This document shows, piece by piece, positions 23,715-33,939 of a DNA stretch of 64,000 bases. The position numbers and the translations under genes are program-made. This DNA is from Codonopsis lanceolata (taxonomy: Eukaryota > Streptophyta > Magnoliopsida > Asterales > Campanulaceae), in contig CM028378.1 of the NCBI GenBank assembly GCA_013146195.2, forward strand, positions 87,726,295 to 87,790,294, written 5' to 3'. Below the pieces are notes generated by a model. It was given only the letters and a program-made list of their open reading frames with translations. It had not been told where the DNA came from and did no database searches. Position 1 is the first letter of the stretch. Every line of letters begins with the position of its first letter.

Positions 23715-25505
23715 CGTGAGGTTCCTTGGTGCGACGCGCCGCCAGCGCTGGATAGGGGTGCGCTGCACGCGGATGCGTGACACCATCGCTCTCGCTCCAC
23801 CCTCCCTTGTTTAGGGGAAGACGAAATCAAAAGTGCGAGAGGAGTCTTGTCGCCTATGTTAGCACGCTTGAATGTGCCTCGTTGCCTTGAGTGGATTTTG
23901 TATCCAATATGGGAACCGATGGTTTCCGCATCAAGTTATCCCTTGTTTAGGGGATACCAGATATGGGAATGCATTACCCTTTCATTCCCATTTTCTTTTT
24001 AGGGGAAAACGGAAAAGTGCAAGAAAGGATATTGCGACGCCCCAACTATGGATTTATTGAAAATAGCCTTATGGCCCATTCGATCACTATGGGAGCTATG
24101 GGTTTCCGCATCAAGTTATCCCTTGTTTAGGGGATACCAGATATGGGAATGCATCACCTCCATTCCCCGTATCTCCCTTTTTTAGGGAGAGCAGAAAATG
24201 CAAAGAGAGAATGTTTCGAGGTCCCACTGATCCTGAAAGTTTTAGAGTCGCCATCTTTATTTTAAGGCAAAAATAAAGAGAAACCGAAAAAGAAAAATAA
24301 ACCGTAGATTTTAAAAAGCTGGTTCGAGGCTAAGTTACGAGTTGGGAAGGTGCTAGGCACCCAACTCGCCTTTCGGTCTCAAAACGCTTTTTGGTCAAGT
24401 ATGCTTATTGTTATATTTATCTAGCAAATAAATAAGCTATTATAATGACAGGAAATTTAAACAAATACATTCGTGGCTACATTATTTACTGGACTCGCGG
24501 CCGTCCTCCTTCCAATAATTACGACATATTTAAGAATATTTGGCCATTATAACGGCTCTTTACATAATATTTCCTAATTCTAATCCGGCAAAGACAACGG
24601 CTTATATTGGCTACATTGCGCGGATTTAAAGAACAACTTTTAAAAATAAATAAAAGATTTACAAATACAAAAAATAAATAAAACGGCTCTTAAAGGTTTT
24701 ACCTTTTAGAGCGGCAGGTGTTCGCCTCCGCCCTTCAGTGGAGAGGGAGTCTTTTGTTGTTGTTGTTGTGTGTTGTTGTTTTGATTTGGGCGTAATGACC
24801 GCTTTTATTTCGAGGGTTTGGGCTTGTCAACTCTGCAGAGTGACCTTATTTGGGTTGGTTTTGGCCTTTTGGTTGGGCGGAACCTAGACTTAGTTTTTTG
24901 ACTTTTTCGCTACTCTGCAGTAACGGCCACTTTGGGATTTTGGACCGTGGGAAGTGAGGTGGATACCTAACAACTAGGCTAGGGATCACTTATAACCTAC
25001 GGGTTTTTGATTTGGCGAGTTTGGACGGGGTTTGGAGATTCTAGGGGCTTCCACTCACCTATCTCGCACCTCTCTCGCACCTTTAACTATCTAAGATATC
25101 GCAGGCTTAGCCGCGATTTTTCTATCGCAGAACCGAGCAGCGAAATGAGAGGCTAGGGGTCTCTATTTATAGTAGAGGCCGAGGACGCTTGGCCATTTCT
25201 CCATTTGTTTACCGCATTGGTGAGTTGTACCTTGTGCTCCAAAAGTTGTACAATTGCAACTGATAGAGAGCTACATGAGAACTCTCATGGTGCGGCCAGC
25301 ACCTTGTGCGGCACCAAGGCCTTGGTGCGGCACCATGAAGCTTTGCAAGTTTGAAAATTTTGCACTTTCCCCCCGCAGTTCATGTTTGCGCGATCCCGCT
25401 TCCTTTCGCATTTTTGACTCCTCAGAATTTGACATTTGTTAAGTTTTAACAGCTTCTTTATATTTTATGTCGGCCACATACCAGGGTACGAAATGGGTGT
25501 CTACA
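23715..25505 (-). repeat. 5' LTR of element C
   Basis: Matches 8998-10817 along its length, ending TGTCTACA before the CCTAG duplication. Compared with the other copy it lacks or alters many CAG/CTG sites, for instance GGGCGTAATGAC here against GGGCAGAATGAC near 10083. TATA box near 25150-25165 on the - strand. Confidence 0.9.
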
Positions 25506-25510
25506 CCTAG

Positions 25511-25551
25511 CTATCTCCGGCCGACGCCTAACCTATAGCTTCGATACCAAG
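25511..25551 (-). other. Element A leader start with primer-binding site
   Basis: On the - strand TTGGTATCGAAGCT (25537-25550) directly follows the 5' LTR. It resembles the initiator tRNA-Met site TGGTATCAGAGC with changes. The leader continues at 8992 downwards, beyond the C insertion. Confidence 0.75.
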
Positions 25552-25805
25552 TGTGGCCGGCCAGCGACACCGACCCCAATGCAAGATCCCGAGTCGCGGT
25601 GCCAGTCCCGTCCAAATAGGCAAGATACAAGCATGCGCAAGTAGGATAATAAAATTCATGTGGCGCAACATCGCATACAAATAACAACTCGACTACACTT
25701 GGCCGGAAAATAACTTAAAATAAACAAGTCATCGGCGACAAGCATACCGGAACCCAACAACTACTCCTACAATTATAACACATGCATATATTAACCTCAA
25801 CGCCA
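25552..25805 (-). repeat. 5' LTR of element A, distal piece
   Basis: Matches 1678-1912 of the 3' LTR. Interrupted at 25805 by element B and continued at 38676. The last bases CGCCA are the left TSD of B with one G missing compared with GGCCA. Confidence 0.9.
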
Positions 25806-27101
25806 TGATCGATGTATTTTATACGCCGATTTTATATACTTCTATGACTTAAATTATGCTATTTCACGAGTCTTTTGAGTACTAATATATTTTTTCGGTG
25901 AGTTTTGTAAGTTTCGGGTTAATTGTGAAAATACGCGAAACTCCGTGGTTTTAAGTGCAAATTACAAAAAAAAGGGCCAAAGAGGAAAATTGAAGAAACA
26001 AGGAAATCACACTGGACACCTTGCGGACGCAGGTGCCTCGTGACCTTGCGACCGCAAGGTAGGCAAGACGGTCCTCAAAGCCGCCAATCAAAGAAATCAA
26101 AGCCACTCACGGAGACCTTGCGGACGCAGTATCAGCACACCGCAAGGTGGGCAATGCTTGATTTTCGGATTTTCACACGCTCATTCAATCCAATCACAAC
26201 TTCCCGAGTATATATAGAAGCCGATGCCGAGCCAAAGCATAAGGAGGACGGCCGGAAAGCTCTCTTTTCATAGATTTTAGGTAGTTTTAGATTGTATAAC
26301 ATAGTTAGATTTTGTAATTTCAAGTATTGAAGATCAAATCATGTATCCGATCATCTCCATGTGTTTCATTGTCTATGATGAACTAAATCATCCATAATCT
26401 AGGAGGTGGGAGGTAACTTGTATCGAATTTATGTTTTGATTTTATATATATGTCTATTCAATGCTTGTTGATTGTGTTGTTTATCAACCCCTATATTATT
26501 TTGCTTTGAACAAATGAATGTAATCGCAAATAATAAAGGCTTAGAGGTGCGGATAATTGCATGACCAAGTGCATATGTCGCATTAATCGGCTCACCAACA
26601 CAATAAATTGGACCTATCGATGCACGAGAGTGATAAGTTAGGACCAGGTTCTTACATGATCTAGGTGACAGATAGATCATAAATCTAGGTGACACTAGAT
26701 TGACAGCTTCCTGTGCTTAGGATATAGAATGGATGAATTTTATGGGATGGAGGCTGAACCAATTGTTCAACGTACTATATCTATTTTTAGTGAACGAACC
26801 CAAGACATTGAATGACATTATTATGAATTGAACATAAAGGAGATATAAGTGAAACCCGTAATCCTAGATTTCCACTCACCATAAGATCTTCATATCTTAT
26901 TACCGCCTAATTAGTTAAACATCTATAACTAGTAGTTTAGAGTAGAATTAAACATAAAAACCCCCTTAGGTTAATAATTTGCTATCAATAATTGCACTCG
27001 TTCGTGATCACTTGTCTCGTGGGTTCGACCCTTGCTTCCAAGTCTATTCTATAATAGTCTTGTCCACTTGCAAGGAAAAAGATTAAATAAAACATCGATC
27101 A
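25806..27101 (+). repeat. 5' LTR of element B
   Basis: 1296 bp, matching 37356-38675. TATA box in GAGTATATATAGAAG near 26206-26220. GC-rich palindromes near 26018-26150 are damaged relative to the 3' copy. Confidence 0.93.
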
Positions 27102-27107
27102 AGTTTT

Positions 27108-27124
27108 TGGCGCCGTTGCGGGGA
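27108..27124 (+). promoter_or_regulatory. Primer-binding site of element B (tRNA-Asp type)
   Basis: TGGCGCCGTTGCGGGGA lies six bases after the LTR. Athila-group elements commonly use TGGCGCCGTTGCCGGGGA, so one C is missing. Confidence 0.85.
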
Positions 27125-27269
27125 CAAGCTAGTTCACGTAAGTTAGTTTGTTGGTAGCGTAGTTTTTAATTTAGTTTTTAGTTTAATTTTCAGTTTTCAT
27201 AAAAATAAAAATACAAAAAGATTTTATTTTATTTTAATAGTTAGTTGTTTTTAAATTGCTTTAATTTTT

Positions 27270-28656
27270 ATGCAAGGTCGTAGATCTTTAAATCCTAAAT
27301 TGGTAGACTTAGATCAAGATATAAATATTGTTAAAAGATACCAAGAATATTTTGAAAATCTAGCTTTCGAGCCTGATAATCAAGACCAATTGAATCAAGA
27401 GGATCCTCGGTTGATCCTACAATGGAAGAAAATAACAATAATCGTAATCCTCGAAAACCTAGTTGACCCATCAATAGGAATCAAAGACAAGAAGAGCTCG
27501 CAAGAAGAAATATGGAAGTAGTGGTAAATCAAAGAACTATTAATGACTTTAGTAGACCTTCATTAAATGTTGTGACATCATGTCTAGTCTTGCCAGATGC
27601 TGTTAGGAATTTTGAGTTAAAAGGACATTATTTTAATGTCATACCATCTTTTCATGGGATGCCCCATGAAGATCCTGTCAGTTTCTTAAGAGAATATGAA
27701 TACATGATGAGTACTTTTCCTTTAGGAGGGTTGACTGAAGATCAAATCAAAATGAAATATTTTTCCAGTGCATTAAAAGAATTGGCAAAGAGATGGTTTA
27801 TGAACCTAACACCAAATAGTGTTTATACTTGGGCACAATTATATGATTTGTTTATGAGCAAATTTTACAAACATGCATCTCTTACGGAGTATAGAAAACA
27901 AATCATGTCATTCCAAAATGAACCAGGTGAAACATTCCATGAGTCATGGGATAGATTTAAAAATCGCTTATTATGTGTCCTCATCATAATTTGGCTCAAC
28001 ATGTGTTAGTGCTTCAATTTTATCATGGTCTTTCGCCAAGCTTACAAACTATGGTTGAAATTGGTGGTTCTATTAATAGAATGACACGTAAGCACTAGAA
28101 GAATTATTTGAGATGCTAAGTATTAATTCCCAAATGTAAAAGTGCTAGAGGTAAAAATAGGAGCCTATATCAATTGCAAGATAATTCAAATACACAAGCT
28201 CAATTTGAAAATTGGCAAATTCAAGAAGCATGTGCTTTATGTGGATTATATTCTCATGCTACTAATTTTTGTCCGTCAAGTGCTATGTATTCGAACAAAG
28301 CTAATGCTATGAATATGTACCCTCAAAGGCCAAGGAATGATCCCTATTCAAATACATATAATCCTGGTTGGAGGAATCATCCTAACTTTTCTTGGGGAGG
28401 AAATAAGCCTTTGCAACCTCAACATTCCAACCTCAACCACCACAACCTCCACAGCTTGCCAAATCAAAATCGCTTGAGAATTGAAGAAGTTCCCAAGCAA
28501 GAAGTAGCTAGTAAAGGTCAAGCTTTGATGAAGTACATGCTTGAAGAAATTGAAAATTTAAAGAAACACATTGAAAGTTCCGGAGCAGATAAAAGAGAAG
28601 AAGGAAGTTCCCTAGTCAAACCGAGCAAGCTGTCAATCACCGTCTTGAAGCGGTAA
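27270..28656 (+). pseudogene. gag: Element B Gag
   Basis: Three overlapping or adjacent frames together cover an Athila-type Gag: start MQGRRSLNPKLVDLDQDIN, the N-terminal block VNQRTINDFSRPSLN, the capsid block FHGMPHEDPVSFLREYEYM, LKELAKRWFMNL, YRKQIMSFQNEPGETFHESW, then a zinc knuckle CALCGLYSHATNFC near 28230. Frame changes lie near 27510, 27980 and 28085-28150. The last reads like a lost CAGCAG (ACACGTAAG in place), so some breaks may be base errors, not decay. Structural protein of the particle. Confidence 0.82.
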
Positions 28657-28669
28657 GGTGATAGGTGAA

Positions 28670-30130
28670 GAGGTAAGTGATCCCGATCCTCTTCTAATAT
28701 GCCTGCTACAAGAGAAAATTCTAAAAAAGTAATAGAAAAGAAATCGAAAAAGATAGTGATAGTAATAAAGAAAATAATGATTTAAGTAATCAAGAGGTAG
28801 AAAAGAAAAGAAGTAGAAGTAGAGTAGATGTTCCAAATAAGGAACAAGAAAAAGAAAAAGAAATTCAAAATAAAGATAATACAATTGAAGTTGAAAAGAG
28901 TTGGATCAAGAAGAAGAGGAACCTTATGTGGCTCCACCACCCTATGTTCCTCCAATTCCGCTTTCCAAGAAGACTTATGAAAACCGAATGGACAAACAAT
29001 TTTCGGAAATTTATAATATGTTATCCAAAGTAAATGTTAATTTACCTTTGCTTAATGTTATTAAAAATATTCCAGCTTATGCAAAGTTTTTCAAAGATCT
29101 TCACTCTAAGAAACACAAGTTTGAAAACAATGAAAAGATTGTTGTTTCGAAAACGCCGCCTGCTTTTACAACCCGAATTACCACCTAAGTTGAAAGACCT
29201 GGTAGCTTTAATATCCAAGTCTCTTTGGGAAGCTCTAAAAGATGAAAGCAATGCTAGATTTAGGAGCAAGTATTAATTTGATGCCTTTATGTCTATAAAC
29301 AATTAGGTTTAGGAGAACTAAAACCCACTACTATGCAATTACAATTAGCCGATCGCTCGCTTAAATATCCTTTGGGTATAGTGGAAGATATCCTAGTTCA
29401 AAGTTGATAAATTAATCATAAGCTGACTTTGTGGTTCTAGAGATGGAAAGGAAGATATGCACCAATAATGAAGTCCCAATATTGTTAGGCACCATTTATG
29501 GCAACCGCCAATACAATGATTAATGTGAAAAATGGTAAACTCACAATGTCAGTCCTAGGTGAAACCGTTGAAATTCTCGTGTTTGATGCTATGAATAGAC
29601 CTAGTGACATAAGTGCCTCGTTTTTCAATAGATGAGATTGAAAAATTATCAACCGAAACTTTGAAGAAGAGGAAGATTATGAGAGAGATAGATTTATTGT
29701 CTATGATGATAGCCCTATCCCTCCCATAAAAATTGACATTGAGGAAATTGAAAGAGAAATAGAAGAAGAGGAAAGATTAGAGAAAGAAAAGTTAGAAGCT
29801 AGTAAAAAGATAGAAGAAAAAGAAATAAAAATAGAAAGTAATTTTGATAAGTTTGAAAAAGTAATAGAGGAAAGTTATGAAATCAAAGAAGATGAAGTAG
29901 AGATTCTAAAATCTCTTTGAAGAAATTGAGATAGAAGATATTGAGGAAGAAAATAAAGAAGAAAAGCAAGAAGAGAATAATGAGGCTAAAATAAAAGAAA
30001 CTATTAAAGTAGAAAATTCTCGAATTTATGCCTTCCATTAATTCTCCCAAAGTCGAAGAATTAAAGCCATTACCATCCCATTAAAATATGCATTTTTAGG
30101 GAAGGTAACACTTGCCTGTTATTATAGCAA
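28670..30130 (+). pseudogene. Element B Gag-Pol linker and protease
   Basis: A lysine- and glutamate-rich linker (28690-29000) is followed by PPPYVPPIPLSKKTYENRMD and, near 29243, the protease block MLDLGASINLMPL with the DLG active site usual for Athila. A further highly acidic stretch (29700-30030) follows. Many short frames and stops. No single frame covers it. Confidence 0.7.
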
Positions 30131-31256
30131 TTTAATTTAACTTAACGGAAAAGCAAGAAGCGAGTTTGTTAAAAGTTTTATGGACACATAGAGAAGCTTT
30201 AGGATGGTCTTTAGCTGACTTAAAAGGAATTAGTCCCTCTATGTGCATGCATAAAATACATTTAGAAGAAGGTAGTAAACCTTCAAGAGAAAGACAAAGA
30301 AGACTTAACCCACACATGGAAGAAGTTAGGAAAGAAGGTTCTTAAGCTCTTAGATGCGGGTATAATTTACCCTATATCGATAGTAAATGGGTTAGTCCTG
30401 CTCAAGTAGTTCCTAAAAGTCGGAATTATGTTGTTAAAAATGAGAAAGATGAATTAGTCCCTACAAGGACTATAACCGGTTATAGAATGTGTATCGATTT
30501 GCGAAAATTAAATGCGGCAACTAGAAAGATCACTTTCCTTTGCCATTTATTGACCAAATCCTTGAAAGACTAGCGGTCATGAATATTATTGCTTTCTTGA
30601 TGGTTTTTCCGATATAATCGATCCCTCGTTGCACCGAAGACCAAGAGAAAACAACTTTTACATGTCCCTTTGGTACTTTTGCTTTTAGGAGAATGCCTTT
30701 TGGGTTATGTAATGCACCAGTTACTTTTCAAAGATGCATGATATCTATATTCTCAGATTTAGTTGAAAGATGCGTAGAAGTTTTCATGGACGATTTTTCG
30801 CGGAAATTTTTTGATCATTGTTTAGAAAACCTTACATCGTCTCAAAGATGCTGCGAAACCAATTTAACTTTAAGTTGGGAGAAAAGTCACTTCATGGTAA
30901 AACATGGAATTGTCTTAGGGCATGTTGTTTCAAATAAAGGCATTGAAGTTGACAAAGCTAAAATCGAAGTTATTTCACAACTACCCCCTCCCACTTCAGT
31001 TAAAGGAGTTCGAAGTTTTCTTGGCCATGCTGGTTTTTACCGTAGATTTATAAAAGATTTTTCCAAAATCTGTAAACCTCTATGTAATTTGCTAGCAAAA
31101 GATACAGAATTTATTTTTGATAAAGAATGTTTAGAAGCTTTTAATTTATTAAAAGAAAAGTTAACTCGCCCCAATTTTATCCGGCCCCTCCTGATTGGTC
31201 ACTTCCTTTTGAAATCATGTGTGATGCATCAGATTTTGCGATTGGAGCCGTGTTAG
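30130..31256 (+). pseudogene. pol: Element B reverse transcriptase
   Basis: RT blocks are readable across several frames: VLWTHREALGWSLADLKGI (30170), RLNPHMEEV, KWVSPAQVVPKS, YRMCIDLRKLN (30480), FIDQILERL, MPFGLCNAPVTFQRCM (30693) and the catalytic VFMDDFS (30780), then GVRSFLGHAGFYRRFI. From 30693 to 31200 one frame is open except for a shift at about 31170-31190. Breaks near 30530-30660 coincide with places where CAG or CTG is expected from the protein family, for instance Asn-Gln and Pro-Glu positions before the KTTFTCPFGT block. Confidence 0.85.
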
Positions 31257-32965
31257 GACAAAGGGTAGATAGAAAGCCTCATGTGATCCACTATGCTAGT
31301 AGAACTCTAAATGATGCTCAATTGAATTATACCACTACTGAAAAGGAATTTTTAGCAGTAGTATATGCTTTAGAAAAATTTAGATCATATTTGCTAGGAT
31401 CAAAGGTGATAATTTTCTCTGATCATTCTGCATTGAAATATCTGTTAAGTAAGAAGGATGCTAAACCAAGATTAATCAGATGGATGTTATTGTTGCAAGA
31501 ATTTGACATTACCATCAAGGATAAAAAGGGAACCGAGAATGTTGTAGCTAACCACTTGTCTAGGTTAGAATTTTCACCCTTGCTTGAACGTCAATTTCTT
31601 GATGATCATGTCCCCATAAATGATAATTTTCCTGATGAACAACTCTTAGCCATTAAAGATTCTGACCCTTGGTATGCTGATTTTGTCAACTACTATGTGT
31701 CTAATATCATTAATCCGGATTTTGATCATTATGAAAAGAAGAAGTTTTTGGCGGAAACTAAAAATTATTTCTGGGAAGCTCCTCATTTATACAAAATTTG
31801 TTCTGATTCTTTAATAAGAAGATGTATACCAGAAAAAGATCAACAAGGTATCATGGAATTTTGCCATGGATATTCTTGTGGGGGTCATTTTGTGGTAACA
31901 AACCGCCGGAAAATTCTGCAATCAGGTCTGTATTGGCCTACTGTTTTTAGAGATTGTGAACTGTTTTATAGAACATGCGACAAATGTCAAAGAACAGGTG
32001 GTATAGGAAAGAGAAACGAGATGCCCTTACATGTTAATTTAGTAGTTGAAATTTTTGACGTTTGGGGTATTGATTTTATGGGTCCCTTCCCTGTGTCCAA
32101 TAATTGCGAATATATTCTAGTAGCAGTTGATTATGTTTCTAAATGGATAGAAGCAGTAGCAACCAAGACGAATGATGGAAAAACAGTAGTCAAGTTTTTA
32201 GAAGATTTATTCGCTAGATATGGAGTCCCCAAGTCCATAATAAGTGACCAAGGAACTCAATTTACCAATAAGTTGTTAAATAATGTTCTTAGAAAGCACG
32301 GTGTAACTCACAAGTTGGCTACACCTTATCATCCACAAACATCCAGACAAGTAGAAGTAAGCAATATGCAGATAAAAGCAGTATTAGAAAAGACTGTTAG
32401 GCCCAATCGTAAAGACTGGGAATCTAAACTCAAAGATGATTTATGGGCATACCGAACTGCTTTTAAGACACCCATAGGAATGAGTCCATATAGGATGGTA
32501 TATGGTAAAGCTTGCCATTTACCAGTTGAGATTGAGCACAAAGCCTATTGGGCGGTTAAAGAATTAAATTTAGATTTAACATTGGCTGGAGAAGAAAGAC
32601 TGTTTCAGTTAAATGAGTTAGAAGAGCATAGGCTGAATTCGTACGAGAATGCGAAGACTTATAAAGAAAAGACCAAAAAGTATCATGACATGGGATTAGC
32701 CAACAAAATGCTTCATCCAGGTATGAAAGTATTACCGTTTAACTCTAGGTTAAGATTATTCCCAGGAAAGTTAAAATCCAAATGGTCTGGTCCCTTTAGA
32801 ATAGTACGAATTTATCCTCATGGGGCTGTTGATATACAAAACCCCAAAAATAATGAAGTGTTTAAAGTTAATGGACACCGACTCAAGCCATATTTTGAGC
32901 CGATGTCAGTCGAACGAACAATTGAGTTAATCCGTTTGGCTGACAATGAACCACCAAGAGATTAG
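31217..32965 (+). CDS. pol: Element B RNase H and integrase
   Basis: 582 residues, fully open. RNase H: MCDASDFAIGAVLGQR at the start, ATTEKE-like TTTEKEFLAVVYALEKF near 35-52, FSDHSALKYLL near 75, NVVANHLSRL near 115. Integrase: zinc finger with H-X3-H-like and C-X2-C (CDKCQRTGG near 255), core with D in GIDFMGPF near 285, D in SDQGTQF near 345 and E in RQVEVSNMQ near 380. The family usually has NGQVEVSN; the two residues before Gln-Val-Glu differ here. C-terminal GPFRIVRIYPHGAVDI block follows. Joined to RT by a frameshift near 31180. Integrates the DNA copy into the chromosome. Confidence 0.92.
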   Translation: MCDASDFAIGAVLGQRVDRKPHVIHYASRTLNDAQLNYTTTEKEFLAVVYALEKFRSYLLGSKVIIFSDHSALKYLLSKKDAKPRLIRWMLLLQEFDITIKDKKGTENVVANHLSRLEFSPLLERQFLDDHVPINDNFPDEQLLAIKDSDPWYADFVNYYVSNIINPDFDHYEKKKFLAETKNYFWEAPHLYKICSDSLIRRCIPEKDQQGIMEFCHGYSCGGHFVVTNRRKILQSGLYWPTVFRDCELFYRTCDKCQRTGGIGKRNEMPLHVNLVVEIFDVWGIDFMGPFPVSNNCEYILVAVDYVSKWIEAVATKTNDGKTVVKFLEDLFARYGVPKSIISDQGTQFTNKLLNNVLRKHGVTHKLATPYHPQTSRQVEVSNMQIKAVLEKTVRPNRKDWESKLKDDLWAYRTAFKTPIGMSPYRMVYGKACHLPVEIEHKAYWAVKELNLDLTLAGEERLFQLNELEEHRLNSYENAKTYKEKTKKYHDMGLANKMLHPGMKVLPFNSRLRLFPGKLKSKWSGPFRIVRIYPHGAVDIQNPKNNEVFKVNGHRLKPYFEPMSVERTIELIRLADNEPPRD

Positions 32966-33118
32966 GCCTGTAGTTTGGTCGAGCCAAAGACGTTAAACAA
33001 AGGCGCTAAGTGGGAGGCAACCCACTATTTTGAAAGTTATTTATTATTCAGTTAGTTTAAATATGCTTTTCTCCGTTAAATTTTATTTTTGGACATTTAA
33101 TTAAATATGCCAAAATTC

Positions 33119-33133
33119 AAGTTTGGGGGAGAA
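33119..33133 (+). promoter_or_regulatory. Polypurine-tract-like motif 1 in element B
   Basis: CAAGTTTGGGGGAGA just downstream of pol. Three further copies lie at 35143, 36411 and 37340, and only the last abuts the LTR. Confidence 0.6.
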
Positions 33134-33297
33134 AAACATCTTAATGTTGTATTTATATGTTACTAATAATTTTTAGTTTAGTATATTTGTTTAGATTTTG
33201 CATAACAGGAAATATCCAAGACATAACGGAAGTTAACGGAAGGGCTAAATTGCAAACTGCTGAAAAGAATTGAATGAAAAAGAAGAAGGAAGTTTCT

Positions 33298-33475
33298 GTC
33301 CACCTTGCGGACGCAAGGTGTGAAGGACCTTGCGACCGCAAGGTCCCCAGTAAATGCAAATGTCGTGCGTCGTGCTGTCAGTCATGGGAATCGCCAGAAT
33401 CGAACGGTTTGATCGCCTCATGCGACGCAAGGTGTGGCGAGCGCACTTGCGACCGCAAGGTCCCTCTATTTAAGG
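33298..33475 (+). promoter_or_regulatory. LTR-like promoter block upstream of the third ORF of element B
   Basis: CACCTTGCGGACGCAAGGTG (33301-33320) and GACCTTGCGACCGCAAGGTC (33327-33346) are perfect palindromes, the first identical to one in the U3 of this element's own LTR (37571-37590). A further imperfect pair follows at 33420-33462 and then a TATA-like CTATTTAAGG at 33466. The arrangement of palindromes then TATA copies that of the LTR, suggesting an internal promoter for the ORF at 33940. Function is inferred. Confidence 0.5.
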
Positions 33476-33939
33476 CTGCCGGGTTTTCTTCTTCAGAAAT
33501 CACTCAACACTTTCTCCTTCCTTCAAGCAAACAGCAGTAGCAGCCCAACCTCTTCAAATTCCGGCAAGCTCTTCCAAATTCCGGCACTAATTCCAAAGAT
33601 CATCCTTCTCTCTCTCTCTCAAACTCTTCATCTCCCTCACCATCCACCATTGCACTCCACAAGTTGAAGCTTTTGAAGAAGAAGAAGGAAGAACCACCAT
33701 TTTTTCCGACGAAGATCAAGCTCCATTCCGGCTGCAATCACTCAATTAAGGCTACAAACAAGTAACCCTAACACCCTCTTTAATTTCACACGTAAAATAT
33801 TTGCATGCTAGGGTGCTAGATAGTTTTAACGTAGATAAATTTTGCATGCTTTAGAATAAATCTTAATTTTATAATTTTAAAAACCACTTTTTAATTGTTA
33901 AACTTTTTAGTTTTTAAAATTTTATAAATTCAAACAAAA

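Larger units (their letters stand above)
8998..25505 (-). mobile_element. Element C: large gag-only Ty3-type element with palindromic satellite
   Basis: LTRs of about 1.8 kb flank it (8998-10817 and 23715-25505), and the flanking 5 bp are identical: CCTAG at 8993-8997 and 25506-25510. The - strand reads 5' LTR, primer-site-like ATGGCGACTCTGGG at 23701-23714, leader, gag (22352 to about 20816), long noncoding stretch, satellite, conserved hairpins, G-rich tract (10818-10828), 3' LTR. I found no RT, RNase H or integrase in any frame, so it is probably non-autonomous and would use the enzymes of another element. The assembled 16.5 kb is inflated: about 4.4 kb appears twice across the N gap. Primer-site type and layout fit the Tat/Ogre side of Ty3, at moderate confidence. 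Confidence 0.88.
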
